Positions 12,106 through 25,200 of a stretch of DNA of 64,000 bases are shown here, piece after piece. The notes under the pieces were generated by a model. That model ran no database searches, was not told the origin of the DNA, and saw only the letters and a program-made list of their open reading frames with translations. The position numbers and the translations under genes are program-made. The stretch lies in contig NC_081410.1 of the NCBI RefSeq assembly GCF_030272615.1, positions 574,071,241-574,135,240 of the forward strand, read 5' to 3'. Every line of letters starts with the position of its first letter. Position 1 is the first letter of the stretch. Origin of the DNA: Cryptomeria japonica. Taxonomy: Eukaryota > Streptophyta > Pinopsida > Cupressales > Cupressaceae.

Positions 12106-12406
12106 AGGTTTTTATAGAAAAAAAAAATATTATCTAGATATTTCAGTGATATAATAATAATATAGCAATATATTGGTGAAATTTCAGTCAAAGTAACAGT
12201 CTACGATATCTTAAAAAGATCACAATATCTTCAGGAAAATCAGAGGAATCTTACCAAGGAAAGATATATCAGGATATGAAGTTTATATAGAGAAACAAAA
12301 GTTATCTGGATATTCCAGTGATATATCAATAATAATATAGCGATATATTGGTGAAATTTTAGTCAAAGTCACAGTCAACGATATTTTAGAAAGATCACAA
12401 TATCTT
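12106..12406. repeat. Direct repeat, two diverged copies about 172 bp apart
   Basis: Copy 1 (12106-12231) and copy 2 (12278-12406) share, in order, TATCT.GATATT.CAGTGATAT, ATAATAATATAGC, ATATATTGGTGAAATTT and AAAGATCACAATATCTT. They differ at roughly one base in ten by eye. No coding content. Confidence 0.8.
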
Positions 12407-12907
12407 AATGTAAACCTCACTTAAAGAGGGAAAGGAACAAAACAATATTATTATAAAGCCAGTACGAATTCTTCTGCTCAGAAAATGGTTTACAGAGAAT
12501 TGTCGAGTTGAACGACATCTGTATACATAAGGCCTATAAGTTAGAAGTGCAATATTGAGCTCATTTTCCCTCCAAAGCAAATAAGATGATTGATTACATG
12601 ATATTTTGGCGTAATTCCAAGTTATGCACAAGGTCAAACAAAATCTAATCGGTCATTTATGATCCCTAATACATACATATAGAAGGGATGAGGCTTGGTA
12701 CAAGTCTTAATTTATTCTACCAGAATTGTTGCTTCTCAAACCGTTGTAAGACTCGAGTTTAAGTCTATTAGATAAAGACATCAGTTATGGTTTGATTTTG
12801 GCATAGGAGTTATCCTTACAGTACAAAGGCTATAAAAGTTTATTCCTTACTTCCAACCAATAAAACTTCCTTAATTTTTTTTTTTTAAAATCAAATGCTT
12901 TAGCAGT

Positions 12908-14588
12908 AAGAAGCTTCTTTTAGAACCTGTTCATGGGGTTAGGAAGGTTAATCTTTCTTCTAATCCAAGAGCAGAAGTGAGATAAACAGCACTGGATATA
13001 GGCTGGCTAAAGATTAACTTCGAGGCAGCCTAGACAGGCAATCCAGGGAAGTGTGGTGCAGGATGCATAGCCAGAGATCATTCTGATAGGATAATTGCCA
13101 AAAAAAGCATGAGATTGGAGGTGGGAATCAATAATGAGGCAGAGTTCCAAGCTGCGCATGGAACTAAAAGTGACGAGGATACACCTTGAAGGGGACTCGT
13201 TAATTATGGTCAATACCATACGACATAACCCTACTCCCAACGGGAAATTGTGTGGCTGCCTGCAATTTGGACTCTTATCAACAAGCTGGAAGAATTCAAA
13301 ATCACCCACGTATACAGGGAGGGAAACATGTTGGCAGATGAGTTGGCAAGAACTGCTACAGAGGAGATGTTGGAGGCTGTAACGATTACCAATAGAGGGG
13401 CTGGAGATCTCCTGATCCATGACGAATGATAAGGGCAGCAAATACATCATATCAATTTAAACCTAGAGGAAATATAGGACTGGAATTTGATGATAAAAGG
13501 GTGGATACAACATTTCTTTCAAGAGTAAAGTGTGTGTGGTGACAGATTCTTAGCTGGAAGGAGATTATTTCTAGGCTGGGTGGCAGATGCAGGTTCATCA
13601 TGAACGGCATTTGGCAGGAATGGACACTCCACTATGACTCACCTGCTAACAAAGACAAATGGCTTTTCTGGAAGAGGTCTCAGAAAAGCAACTGAAATGC
13701 ATCTTCAATACTAGCCACAGGCCAATCATTCATGTAGTAAAAGGAGTTTTTAAGAAAGGATCATAGGTATCAAGTTAACACAGACATCTTGTCTATGTTT
13801 CTTGCCTCTGTCTTGGATTTGGAGGAGGAGAAGCAGATGGCAGGGGTAATTTGTCGGAGACTGGTACAGCAGATATCTTAGGGAATTGGATGACATCCTT
13901 GAAAATGTGGTGGTGTGGCGGTGTCCCTTTACCAAAGGGCTTTTACATCATACGGCTAAGGGGTCGAGAGGTTGATAAATTCCCTCTCATCTTCTCTGCC
14001 ACTCTGAATCTCTTGCCCAGGCACATTAGTGCTGTGGGAAGAAGCTTGCTGTTTCTGAAAAGAATGCTGGACCTGGTTCTGAATGACGGTCTCAGATGGC
14101 TTCAGGACAACATTATGGAGGAAAGGCTAGTCCACTTTGGAGGTGGTGGGGTTGTTTTGGAGGGACTGAGGTTTCTGGGTGATGAGCAGGAGGATGAGGC
14201 AGCGGGTGTTGACATGGGTGTTGAGGATATGGAGGAAGAGGATAACAGACTCTGTGCTCCAGAATGTCAGAAGAAGTGAAAATATGGGACCTTGTCCAGT
14301 GCTTCAGGTGAGAAAAGAGGTAGCTGATGCTGGGATACTTTACTGGTAACCTCATTTTGTCTATTTATTAGGGGTTTTAGGCGAATAGGTTATATAGCTA
14401 CAGATTCCTAGTGGTTACAGTTCTCCAATTTTGTTACTGGAGACAGTAGTAATTAGTTGCAGGATGGGGGTTTCTTTATTGTAACCCGTTCTGAGGTTCT
14501 GGTTGTTTGTAATTAAGCATGTAATAACTCATATTATCTAATACAGGAGGGGCTACTATTTACCGATCAAAAAAAGAAGCTTCTTTTA
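12908..14588 (+). mobile_element. 5'-truncated LINE with 15-bp target-site duplication
   Basis: AAGAAGCTTCTTTTA occurs at 12908-12922 and again at 14574-14588. Between them lies a LINE 3' end on the plus strand: an RNase H domain relic near its 5' end, a long 3' portion, and a terminal TACCGATC plus A-run (14569-14575). This is the expected shape of target-primed reverse transcription with 5' truncation. A frame at 13851-14279 (142 codons, acidic end with EDMEEEDN) lies downstream of the RNase H part. I do not recognise it; it may be LINE-derived or chance. Confidence 0.88.
12985..13425 (+). pseudogene. LINE RNase H domain relic
   Basis: Pieces of a plant LINE-type RNase H fold lie across the three plus frames: an N-terminal INF-(D/E) strand followed by TGNPGKCGAGCIARD, then NNEAEFQAA, RIHLEGDSLIMVN (the catalytic Glu and Asp region), and FKITHVYREGNMLADELA (the C-terminal His/Asp region). 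Stops and at least two frameshifts separate them. The first catalytic Asp position reads Glu-Ala-Ala instead of Asp-Gly. In an active LINE this domain removes the RNA strand from the RNA:cDNA hybrid. It is non-functional here. Confidence 0.8.
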
Positions 14589-17500
14589 AGAAAATTGTAA
14601 AGTCATAAGCATTAGCAACTATCTCTCAATCAACTGTATAGTGGAATCAAGATCGCCCTTAATATACTTGACACAGTATCATTCAAGGACTTTCTTTTTG
14701 GATAAAGCTAGAAATCTACGCTTCAATATCATGACACTTACGAGAATAAGTTCAAGTATTTTAGTACATACTTCCGAAAGCTCCAAAATTGTCAAATTAT
14801 ATAATCTCAACTAATAAATCAATGGGTTTGTATAGTAAAGATCCAAAATCAAATCCTTGGAAGATGTTGATGCAATAAATAATTCAGACTCTAAATGATA
14901 TGTTAAGAGTACATGAAATAAATGTAAATTTGATCAAACAACTACTTAAGCTCTAAAAGACATGTTACATAGTGCAACATATAGATGAGAATTTGACCAA
15001 AAATAAAGTATAAACCCATCTGTCTCCTTCAAAATGAGAATTTAAGAAAATTAATGAGAATCAAAAAAATCTATAGGAAACCATAGTTTTTGAGGAAAAA
15101 AAACATCATTATTCCTCTGTTCCCTTACCAATACAAATGTAAATCGACTTGTCTACTAAAAACATGAAATATCTAACAAAATCCATAAACATTTCCCTAG
15201 CTGAAAAACAAATAATGTTAATGAATAAATATTTGAAAATGAAATAGAAAATCCTAAATAATTCCCTGCTTGCCTCAAAATGAAAAATAAGGACATATTC
15301 CGTGAACCAAGGATGTTAGCAAAACTCAAAATTCTACAGATAGCAACCGTAAGTCTCAAGATTTATTTGCAGATTAGCTACATTTCTCGATAGCTATCTA
15401 TCTAATGTAATAAATATCCAGCATGGACCCAAAGAAGAACGTACCATAATGCTAGGATTCGCCGATTAAAAACAAAAAGCAGACAAAGCCTTTCAATATG
15501 TAACGATTGATAGCCAATACTATTATAAGTAGCTGAGAGAATCGAGCAATTTTTGTACAAAGAGAAAGGTAAAATAGACGAGTTATAAAAAACAATCCCG
15601 CCCAGCAAATAAGTAGTGGTACAGTCAATTTGTTATATGCAATCGATGCCATTTAATTGCAGGGCGCAGATTGATTTTTATGACTCGAAGATCATTGATT
15701 TTACCTTCCCGTTTGGAACAAAAAAAATACCAGAGAAGATCCAATGAAATGTGCATCGTACGCGTTTCTGTTGCGATTACAAAATGGTATTAGATCTTCG
15801 TTATAAGATAGGTAGTCTAGGGCACGGAAATATGAAACTGGGTAGTTTTAGGGTTCAACACAAAATCCCACCCGAATGGCTCAAATTAGGAAATAACGAA
15901 CTCTAATTATAAGTAATAATGTGAAATTTGCCATTCCAATTTTCGATAGATTTTTAAGGGTTTTTTTTTTTAAAAAAATTTAAATTATATATCCATAAAT
16001 GATTTTTTTTTATACCATATTCATAAATGATATTTATTTTGTAATTTATAGTTGGACTTTTTTATCTCATTCATTTTTATTTGTACATATTTTCATGAAT
16101 TCAATTTTATTTGAATATGTTATTTTTTAAATATTATTATCGTTTTCATGTTAAAATATTCAATATTCATGTTGATGCTCAACTTTCTCTAACATGGATT
16201 AGTACTACACAAAATAAGAGTGTTCTTACATCACATAAACTTTGATGTCATAATTTTAAATTCTAAAATTAAATGTTGTTGACTCCTATCTATTCACTAG
16301 CTATTAGGAATCAACTTGCCACATGCTTGCACAATTAATTGATACGTCATGATGTTTAAAGGCATATAATGTACATTAATTCATATATAAGAAATGTTGA
16401 TTATCAATGTCTAAAAACATTCTAGGATCATTTCACTTTGGAGCACTAAAAAGAACACAATTCTACAATTTTAAGACACCTACATGATGTAAAGTGTCAT
16501 CTATAAATTTTTAGGTGTCACAAATCATGGAAGTCTATTGTGTGCGAGTTCATGTCGTGGTGTTAGAACAGTCTTAGAGTAAGTGGGATCAATCATGTAG
16601 GGAGTACATTCAACTCTTAATAATACAAATAGTGTTTTATATCGAGGTACATATAAGACTAGGGATACTCATTTTTATTACTAAATTGATTAGAATATGC
16701 ATAGTAAAAATCTTTCATTCTCTATCTTAGTTCACACAGATAAGAGCTTAATCTTTTGCATTTAATTTCTTAAATTAACATTCAATTATTTTGATTAGAC
16801 TACCTAAATTAATTAAAGTTTACAAAGAGTATTAAATCGATTGACATAAGTAACTAGTTGAGGAAATTGTATTTTCCTTTACTTTTTTGGTTAACTCATT
16901 CATGAATTGACTTTAGACCTTCAATTTTCTTAAGGTTTTTAGATGTGAAACAATTCTAATGTTATTAAATTCATTTTTTAGATTTTCTAATAATTTTCCA
17001 TTAAATTTTCTAATTGCTTATTATATCTTGATTGGAGCATGAATAAACCTAGTGATATGCATCTTTGATCCCATTTGTCAAACTTTGAATGATCTTACCT
17101 TATTTGTTCCTTTTCTAGTATACACACATGCATTTCACATTTTGATATGTTCTTATCTTTCATGTGACACCATTCATCTATCCTTGGTATTCATTTGACA
17201 AATTATTGCAAGGATAAGGATACATTGTATCTTCTATGGAGGTTTTGTTATATTATTCGCATTCTTTCCTTTCTTTGTGGAATTGATCAATTCTCATCAA
17301 TGTATTTTGCATACACGTGTCATTCATCCATAAGCTCAATGGTGATATTATGAATTGTGATATTAATTTGTACACTCCTTGTGAGGTTTTACCTTGGAAT
17401 ACATTGTGTGAATGATAGACATGGCAATGTAGTTACAAAGTTAACCCACAATAATGTTTCCACTTTTTGGTGAAAGTGGGACACTGAATTCAACATTTTC

Positions 17501-18795
17501 ATCAAATATTCGGTTTCTAACACCTATAACAATTAAACCACAAAGAATTTGAAATTGATGTGAACTAGTGATTTTTATATTTTGTCTATAAAATATAGAT
17601 ATACATTTTTAGAAATTTAAGAAATAATTTATGATTTTCTTATGTAACTTATAATAACTTCTTTTTCATAGTTAACAATATTTTTTTAAATTAACATTGT
17701 TGTATTAAAGCATATTTTATTTTCACAAAAAGGATAAAATTACAAATTTTTAAATATAAATTTGTAACACCAATATCTAGTGCACATATATTCTTCCTAA
17801 TTTTTAATTGAATCTAGCTTGGTTTTTTATAACATTTTGAAGTGAGATTGACTAAAATTTAGACATAGGTTACTTGATAGTGCATAATTTTTTTTTATTC
17901 ATAAAAATTAACTTCCTTGTTTTGTAGAAATAAGGACATCGATATCTAGTGCAAAGATAAAAGAAAAAAAAACTCTAGTTTTTGTGTGAGTGAAACAAAG
18001 ACCTTGATGTTTGATGAAAAAATTAAATTCACAAGAAATATAACTGAAATAATAATCAAAATAAATATATTCAAAATTATACTATTTGGAAAACATAATA
18101 ATGACTATATATTTGCAAAATAGATCTCCTAAATGATTCCATTTGGTCCCCCAAAAGTTGAATTCAAAGTGGCTTTTTGTTAGCATTTTAATAGGTGAGG
18201 AGGAGACTCCATTGAAAGTTTCATTTAAGATTATGGCTACACTATCCAAGGGGGTTTGATCTTATGGAGTTTGACTTAACCCTCTTCAATTATAAACCTT
18301 CATATAGAAACCTTTTAGGCCTCAATTTTTTAATTTTTAAAAAAATATGTGATTAAATTAAAAAAAATTTGAGATGGCACAAAAAGAGGACATAATATTT
18401 TGCACTAACCCTCCACCCCCTTTACCTATCCACTCCATTGTTACACATAATGATAATATATCTTTCATGTTTCATGATAGTCATACATTTATAGAGCTAT
18501 ATCTTTTTAATTTCATGTATTATCTTGTACATGATGATGCGATTCAAGTTTATCAATCTTTTATATCTCATATTTTCTTGACTAGTACATCACAAGTTTT
18601 CTTTGTCCATACAAACTATGATGATTCATAACTTATAGTGATAATATTTGATCTCTCCATTGGGATAATTGTGATATTATGACAGCTTTCTCATTACATG
18701 ATGATAAGTTGAGCCTTAGTGAATAAATTTTATGTGATGATTATGATGGTTTTGTGGGTGTCACTTTATATGTTTGAATCATATTCTATTCTTGA
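14589..18795. other. No gene recognised
   Basis: Strongly AT-rich, with many homopolymer runs. Minus-strand frames at 15156-15652 and a plus frame at 18374-18631 are short and have no family signature. Two similar 'ATATCTAGTGCA' phrases (near 17773 and 17941) hint at an old internal duplication. Nothing else can be supported. Confidence 0.45.
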
Positions 18796-19842
18796 TTTTT
18801 TTTTAACTTTCTTTTTTGGCAAGGTGGCAATGCCACTTGATATATTTTATTAATAATATATAATTTTTATAATATATTTAAAAACTGGTTCAAATTGAGC
18901 TCACAGAGAAAAGAATTAGCAAGAAAAACTCCGGTCATTGCTCATCAACATGACTATAGAAGAGAAGTAGTGAACAATCCTCTAGTTGAAGCTAGTTACA
19001 AAATAGAGATCAGAAAAGGAGCATGCATACTCATTTACAAATAGGAGCATGCAAGCTCATTTTACAGAATAGGAGAATGCAAGCTTATTTACAAAATAAG
19101 GACATGAAAAAGAAATAACATAAGTTGCCCAGTGAATGAAGAAGAGAGCTCCAAAAAGCAAGAGGACTAAACCAGCATCGAAGGACAGATCCATCTTCAT
19201 GGGATATCTTGAAGGCCCTGCAACAAATAACTCTTGCAACTAAAATTGACATGCCCCTGCACCAAAAAATATATATATTACAGAATGCAGAGAATTTACA
19301 AGAAACACAAGGGTTCAAAACATGACTGACACCAATGACATGAGATCTGCGGTCTGCCATTATAGACAAATTCCAAAGGAGAAGAGGCGAATGTGGAAAT
19401 GCTAGAGAGAAATGAAGCCCAAAATTTTTATGTCGTGAATGAAAAGAAGAGGAGATATATCATAAAAAATCTGACAAACCAAAAGAAGCAACGTACAGAG
19501 ATAATCATGAAAACAACACCACGCTAAACTTTAAATGGCATATGAAGGACGAATTCCCAATGTGAAAATAAATATCTCCAGATTTCACACCAGAAGAGAG
19601 TACCAAACACACAAACAACATCAATAACAACCAACTCATCATTAATGAATGCCAAGTGATGATCGAGTAAAGCAAAGTACCTCAAATAAAAACTAAATGG
19701 AATTATGAAAAGGAATACCTCACCAAGAGAAGAGAATATCAACTCATATAAATGAGCAATCATATAATAAGAAATATTAAATACTCGACTCTCTACAAGC
19801 TATACTTAATAGGTTTGGGAAGATCATCAAATCACACCCCAA

Positions 19843-20260
19843 TCAAGAGGAATCAATAACAGTTTTGTCACAACCCATGTTAGCGAGGCAATCAACCAAT
19901 GCATTACCTTCATGATAAACATGTGAGATGATGAGGTGCTCAAACCTAACAAGAAGAGTCCATATTTGTTCAAGAATATACCGGAAATGCCAATTATCAA
20001 CTTTTCTTGCCTTGTAAGCATTAATGACAATAGCTGAATCACCTTCAATATGAAGGTATTTGAAATTCAAATCCTTAGCCATAACAAGACCTTCTAAAAG
20101 AGCACAAGCCTCGGCCATAATATTTGTGCCATAAGAAATTGGCATAGCTTTTAATGCTAATAAAGAACCCAAATGATCACAAAAAACTATCCCTATTCCT
20201 GAATCACTAGGATTTCCATGGGAGGATCCATCAAAATTCAATTTACAAAAATGGGGCATT
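19843..20260 (-). pseudogene. LINE RNase H domain, largely intact frame
   Basis: An open frame of about 138 codons with the complete order of RNase H motifs: KLNFDGSSHGNP (first Asp), GIVFCDHLGSLLA, MAEACALLEGL (Glu), YLHIEGDSAIVINA (Asp), and HVYHEGNALVDCLANMG (His and last Asp). It corresponds to the reverse-transcriptase-like RNase H family (RVT_3) found at the C-terminus of plant LINEs. The catalytic residues look present, but the domain is cut off from its upstream partner by a frameshift and by 5' truncation of the element. Confidence 0.9.
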
Positions 20261-20930
20261 AGGAGGATGCCATTTTATGGAATTTTTGTCTATAGGTGTT
20301 TTTCGAATCCTTGGAAAGGTGGGTGATATAGGAATAATGATACTTTTTCGAGAAGAAATCATAAAATTGTCCCAGGAAGAGAACTTTGAATTCACATTAA
20401 AATATTTTTGAACATGAGCATTAACTTGCTCCATAATACTTCTTTCCAAAATCCCAAGAACAACAGATAAATCCAATGAGTCGCGTCTAAAAATGTGCTT
20501 GTTTTTCTTTCCCACCAAATGGCCCATATGACTGAAGAGGGAATTATAAACCATAAACAAGCAAATAGAGAAGATGAATACAGAACTAGCCAAGATTGAA
20601 ACATGTCCCATAAAGATAAAGGCAAAGGGAATGAAAGAGATAACTTTTGGAGGACAAAATGCCAACAACTACTTGCAAACTCACAATGAAGAAAAAGATG
20701 ATTGGCATCTTCAAGAGCTTTACCACATAAGACACAAGAAAAGGAGGCTACAATATTAAATTTGACTAAACGATCACTAGTCAAAATTCTATTTTGCAAC
20801 ACGAGCCAGGAAAAAACACCAGCTTTAGGTAATACTAAATTATTCCAACAGAACAAAAAGGCACGATGAGGAGAATTTTGATTGGCCATTTGTTGAACAG
20901 TAAAATATCCTTCTTTTAATTTTTTATCTT
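20261..20930 (-). pseudogene. LINE zf-RVT segment relic
   Basis: Begins GYFTVQQM, then KAGVFSWLVLQNRILTSDRL, CVLCGKALEDANHLFLHCEFA and IWAIWWER. This is the conserved zf-RVT domain (Cys-x2-Cys, then His and Cys) found after the reverse transcriptase in plant LINEs. A one-base loss in the A run (plus-strand T run near 20503-20507) shifts the frame, after which sense resumes as NKHIFRRDS...ERSIMEQVNAH down to KWHPPN. A second frameshift at about 20255 separates it from the RNase H part. Confidence 0.85.
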
Positions 20931-22239
20931 AGATGGTGATATATTATTGATTAGTGATTTTATATTATCTAATAAATTTGTAGAGCTTTATAATAGTTGG
21001 ATGAATCTCATTTGCTTTATATTTCCTTGAATTGATTTTGGTTTATGCTTACCTTTCATGTGAACACCAATCCACAATGTAGTTATAATCTTGTTAGAAC
21101 ATACAAATAAAATATAGCAAGAGGCTAAGATATTGCATTGCCATCACTTATTTTATCATAAAACTCACTTAATTCAATTCACACACCTTGATTTAGATCT
21201 AAATAGAATAAGGATGTTTATCACTTATCAATCACAAAGAACTCAAGCTAAGGTATCACTTTGATATATTGTGTGCATGTCACCTTTTATAACTATAGAA
21301 TGAAAAAAAATCTAGGAGAATATCTAAATTGATTGTAAACTACTCTATATTTAGTTACATATTTGATTGAATCTATTAATTGCAAGGAAAATCATATAAT
21401 ATCTATGCATGCAACGAAAGGTGATTCTTGAATGGACCAAAATAGAATTAAAAAAACCCAAAATCACAAAACAATACAACACTCAAGATAGGGCTAAAAG
21501 GAGGTCAAACCATCACCAAATCCATTGGAAATGTAGTATGTTGATCTCCTCATTGCAACAATTTTCCCAACATTGTCCGATTTGGAGTTATGCTCTCAAA
21601 AATTTGGTAGCATAACGGTGCTCTTGAATGACAAAGGAGTGAGAGAGAGATAAAAATGGCTAAGGATTGGATATATAGGATTTGAGATGAAAATAGATGG
21701 ATATAGTTGAGATTAAAGGATGAAGAGATATGGTGGAGGGTGGAGGAGAGGAAAAAGAATTAAATATTCCTTTTGCATACTTGAGTGGACAAGCCTAGTG
21801 CTTGTGTAAGGTGCCCATGTGCCTAATGTGATGGGGAGGGGTCAACCACACTTAATCAAGGATTGATTGTGCACTTTCGTAGAGAAGGATTAGGATAAGG
21901 ATTAAGAAGAAAGTGGGAGATGTATGAGGATGTTACATGTGATGGATAAATTAAATAAATAAAAAATATTTATTTAATTTATTTGGAAGAAAGAGATGCA
22001 GATAAAGGTAAATAATTATATACCTTAGGCTAGGACTTAGGAAATAAAAGAATAATATAGATAATATTAATTAAATAATAGAATGTTATTTAATTAATAT
22101 AAATGATGGAAAATTATATGAAATATAGGTAAATTGATCGAAGGTGGTCGATTTTAGGTTTCTACAATATTATTTTATGATAATGAGATACTACTTGAGA
22201 AGTTCATTAAACAAGACATTTCTTTACACATAATGGTGA
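20931..22239. other. No gene recognised
   Basis: AT-rich. The plus frame at 21409-21615 has no signature. A purine-rich patch (GAGAGAGAGA, GGTGGAGGGTGGAGGAG) lies at 21640-21760. The phrase GGTTTCTACA near 22150 resembles the end of some LTRs, but no matching start was found. Confidence 0.4.
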
Positions 22240-22520
22240 AATGTGGCAAATTACATATTAAATTATTTTTATTTGACAATGAATCTAGTCTTAAATAATT
22301 ATAAGTTATATTAGACCTTATTACTAAATAATTTTATAACGTGGCTAGATTTAGCATTGTTATTATTGCACCCTTAGTAAAGGTTGAACATTGCACACTG
22401 GATACCATGTTCCATTTCATGCCCAAAAAGTTAACTTACAATATCCTTGTTAGGAATCCATTGTTACATGAGCTATGAGATCATTCCATCCACTTTAAAG
22501 AGCTATCTAAAATTTTGGCA
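22240..22520 (+). pseudogene. Faint Gypsy retropepsin remnant
   Basis: Across two plus frames I read LFLFDNESSL, then VEHCTLDTMFHFMPKKLTYNILVRNPLLHEL. This follows the Gypsy protease order: an active-site strand (normally LxDxGSS), then VLD..F...LPYNILLGRPWLH. The active-site Gly is replaced (DNE). Stops and frameshifts interrupt it. Following sequence to about 23160 may be more of the same element, but I cannot name any of it. Confidence 0.45.
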
Positions 22521-24840
22521 TTAAGGAAAACTTATTATATAGTTGCCAATCTTCAAACATATCTCATGTGTCAACTAATAGATATTTCATGCAACTCTAT
22601 TATAAAAAATCACATACGAGATGCAAAATCCATATATTGTGATATCATACTCTATATCATTTTAGGTGATTATGATTGTATTTGATCATATTTTATGACT
22701 TTGAATGTTGAAAAATATCATTAATATCCTAAATTTTACAAGATTTCATCTCTTTTTATGGATCCATCTATCAATGGGAAAACACTTATGTTATTTAGTA
22801 TCGAGAATGACCCTTGCATATATGTTAGTGATCCTAAAAGTCATACTTATACAAGAAAATAATCTCCTCCTTGACCATTCAAACAATTATATGGTCTTGA
22901 ACACAAAATCACATGTTAACTTGTTTATAAAGATAAGAGATGGGAAGAATAAATATGGTTGTCATAATTTTGTATAATCATTTAACAAGATCAACATCAT
23001 GGAATATAGAGATGATACATTGGTTTAAAGAAAGTATTAAAAAGGTCAAGAACCTAAAATTCAACCTACAGAAAACCCTAATGAGGCATCTTGTTCATTG
23101 ATTAAATAAGAAAATGGTTTTCCTTCTAATCCACTTATTGTTTCATTATTTGAGGATTTTACACAACATAGAGTGTTAATTGACTATTAAATACAATTGA
23201 GTGTATTGATTAATCATCATACATATTTCAAAAGAATTCATATGCATAAATCATATATATACATAAAAAGATACAAACACAAGCCTTAAATAAGACCAAA
23301 TAATAAAAATAAACCTTGCATGCACCATAATACTAAATTACATGATCCATAAAAATGTCATCTATCATAAAATTATAAGAGGTCTAACATGTTATAATGA
23401 GAAATATCATGAATATATAATCATGAAAAAGGCACCCTAAGTGACCCCTCCCTCACACCATTATGACTACCATGATGGGTTCTCATCTAAGATTTCATAT
23501 TGGACCTCAACTTGGACCTCTCCTAGAGGCTGAAATTCATACTAAGTAGCTATCATATCTCTTCCTTGAGGTTGAGAACCTTTTCCTTACTCAATTGGAC
23601 CATCAATTGTCCATGTGCTATTTCCTTCATTAATATGTAGTCATCACATCACTCAAGAGTATAGGTAAATAATCAAAGAAGAACCTCTTGCATCCTCTTC
23701 AACATCATTTGTGCACTAAAATTAATTCAATGTTTAGAAAATAATAATCAAACATACAAGCACAAAACTATTAATGTGTGCATCCACATATAGTTATCTT
23801 AATTATGTCACCATGCATTACTACTCATGCATGTTTTGAGATCCTACACATAGCATAGTTGCACATGATTTAATGTCTAGGAAGACCATACATGTGTGAC
23901 ACATGGATCATTCTTTTCCACATGATATGCTACCATCATGCCACAACATGGTCATATAAGTAGCATCGTTAGAAATTTTAAAATTACAAAGTAATTAAAA
24001 TTCTAAAACTAAGTCAAAGTAATTAAAATTCTAAAACTAAGTCAAAAGACTTATATTCAATTGGTAGGCCACTATGGTTCTCATGTTGGAAGGTAAGATT
24101 CAAATGTCCAGGCATATTCATGTTGGAGTGACATGATCACTCTATTTTTAGTGTGCAAAAGGTCTACAAGTGATAGAGGAGTGCAAGGAGGAAAAATACT
24201 AGTTGCTTTACTTGAAGAAATATAGTGTTCAAGATGTAAGAGTAAAGTCCATGTGAGGAAGACAAAAGTGGACTCCCTATAGGAGGAGAAAGGATGCAAG
24301 AAGTAGGTGAGGATTTAAAGTATTGTAGGAGCACAAGTAGGAGAATTGTGAGTCTAATGATATCCAATTCAAAGAGTATCAAATAAAAGTGACAACTTCG
24401 CTAATTATATAAGATGTGGGGTCAATTACCAATCCTTAATACATAAATTAAAAAATTGGTAAACTTTGTAAATCAATAATTTTAATTTTAGAAAAATAAT
24501 TTTTATTATAAATTAAATTAAGGATCATAAAATTAATTTCAATGAGTATAGAATTAAATAAGTCTAGTTAAATTTTATTCATATTGTAGGCACCTAAAAA
24601 TGGATTACACTTGTGGTATCATAATTTAACATGTATGTGTGACCTTCTTTTAGGTTTTTTGTACTTATTAACACTTCTTGTATGTTGCACATTTGTTTTT
24701 TATCATTTGTCAACATTGTGTCATTCTTCTGCATTCTTTTCCTATTTGATCCTTTTTTTTCGAATTTGACTTGAGTCTTATCAATGTTAGTCTCAACTTT
24801 CAATTTGTGACCATGATCAACCTTTTATATCAATTGGACA
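22521..24840. other. No gene recognised; possible Gypsy debris
   Basis: A plus frame at 22705-22977 (90 codons) could be a decayed continuation of the Gypsy relic to its left, but it has no diagnostic motif. Minus frames at 24081-24382 overlap each other and look like chance. A perfect 28-bp tandem pair lies inside (separate entry). Confidence 0.4.
23988..24043. repeat. Perfect 28-bp tandem duplication
   Basis: The unit beginning AAAGTAATTAAAATTC and ending AACTAAGTC occurs at 23988-24015 and 24016-24043 with no difference. It is a recent slippage event in non-coding DNA. Confidence 0.93.
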
Positions 24841-25200
24841 TCATTGTAACCCTAATCGATGTTAATTAGGGTTTTGTCTTTGAATATTATCATTTTCAAT
24901 ATCAATCCGCTCTCCATCAATTATCAATTTTAATCATTTTCAGTCATTATCAATCTTGATCGATTCGTCATTGATCCCTATCAGTTGTTAACCATCAATC
25001 ATTATCAATTCTTATTAATTTTGATTGATTCATCATCGATCCCTTATCAATTATCATTTATCAAATTAGTCTTTGTAAGTCTTTATCAAATTAATCTTTG
25101 TCAATTTTGATCGATTTGTCATCGATCTTATCCTTATCAATTTAATCAATGTTTTGGTCCTCATCAATTATTTTGTTGATCATGTTCATCATCATTCATT
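24841..25200. repeat. Degenerate repeats rich in ATCAAT and ATCGAT words
   Basis: A phrase of the form AATCTTGATCGATTCGTCAT, TGATCC, TATCA recurs near 24951, 25017 and 25106 with substitutions. TTATCAATT words fill the gaps. The period is irregular (about 66-90 bp). It reads as an old, decayed minisatellite, or as an LTR interior grown by slippage. Confidence 0.6.

Larger units (their letters stand above)
18796..20930 (-). mobile_element. 5'-truncated LINE, minus strand
   Basis: Read on the minus strand, the element starts inside the zinc-finger-like segment after the reverse transcriptase (about 20930), passes through RNase H (to 19843), has about 1 kb of 3' untranslated sequence, and ends in a tail seen as T9 on the plus strand at 18796-18804. 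Just before the tail is a near-palindrome (CAAGTGGCATTGCCACC) like those seen in plant LINE 3' ends. I could not find a convincing target-site duplication, so the ends are approximate. The 5' limit is set by a stop just upstream of the GYFTV motif. Confidence 0.78.

Noticed and set aside
18796-20930. Target-site duplication for the minus-strand LINE
   Set aside because: No matching string was found at the two ends, so none is claimed.
24586-24620. Possible LTR start (TGTAGGCACCTAAAAA)
   Set aside because: No polypurine tract before it and no matching end or target duplication was found.
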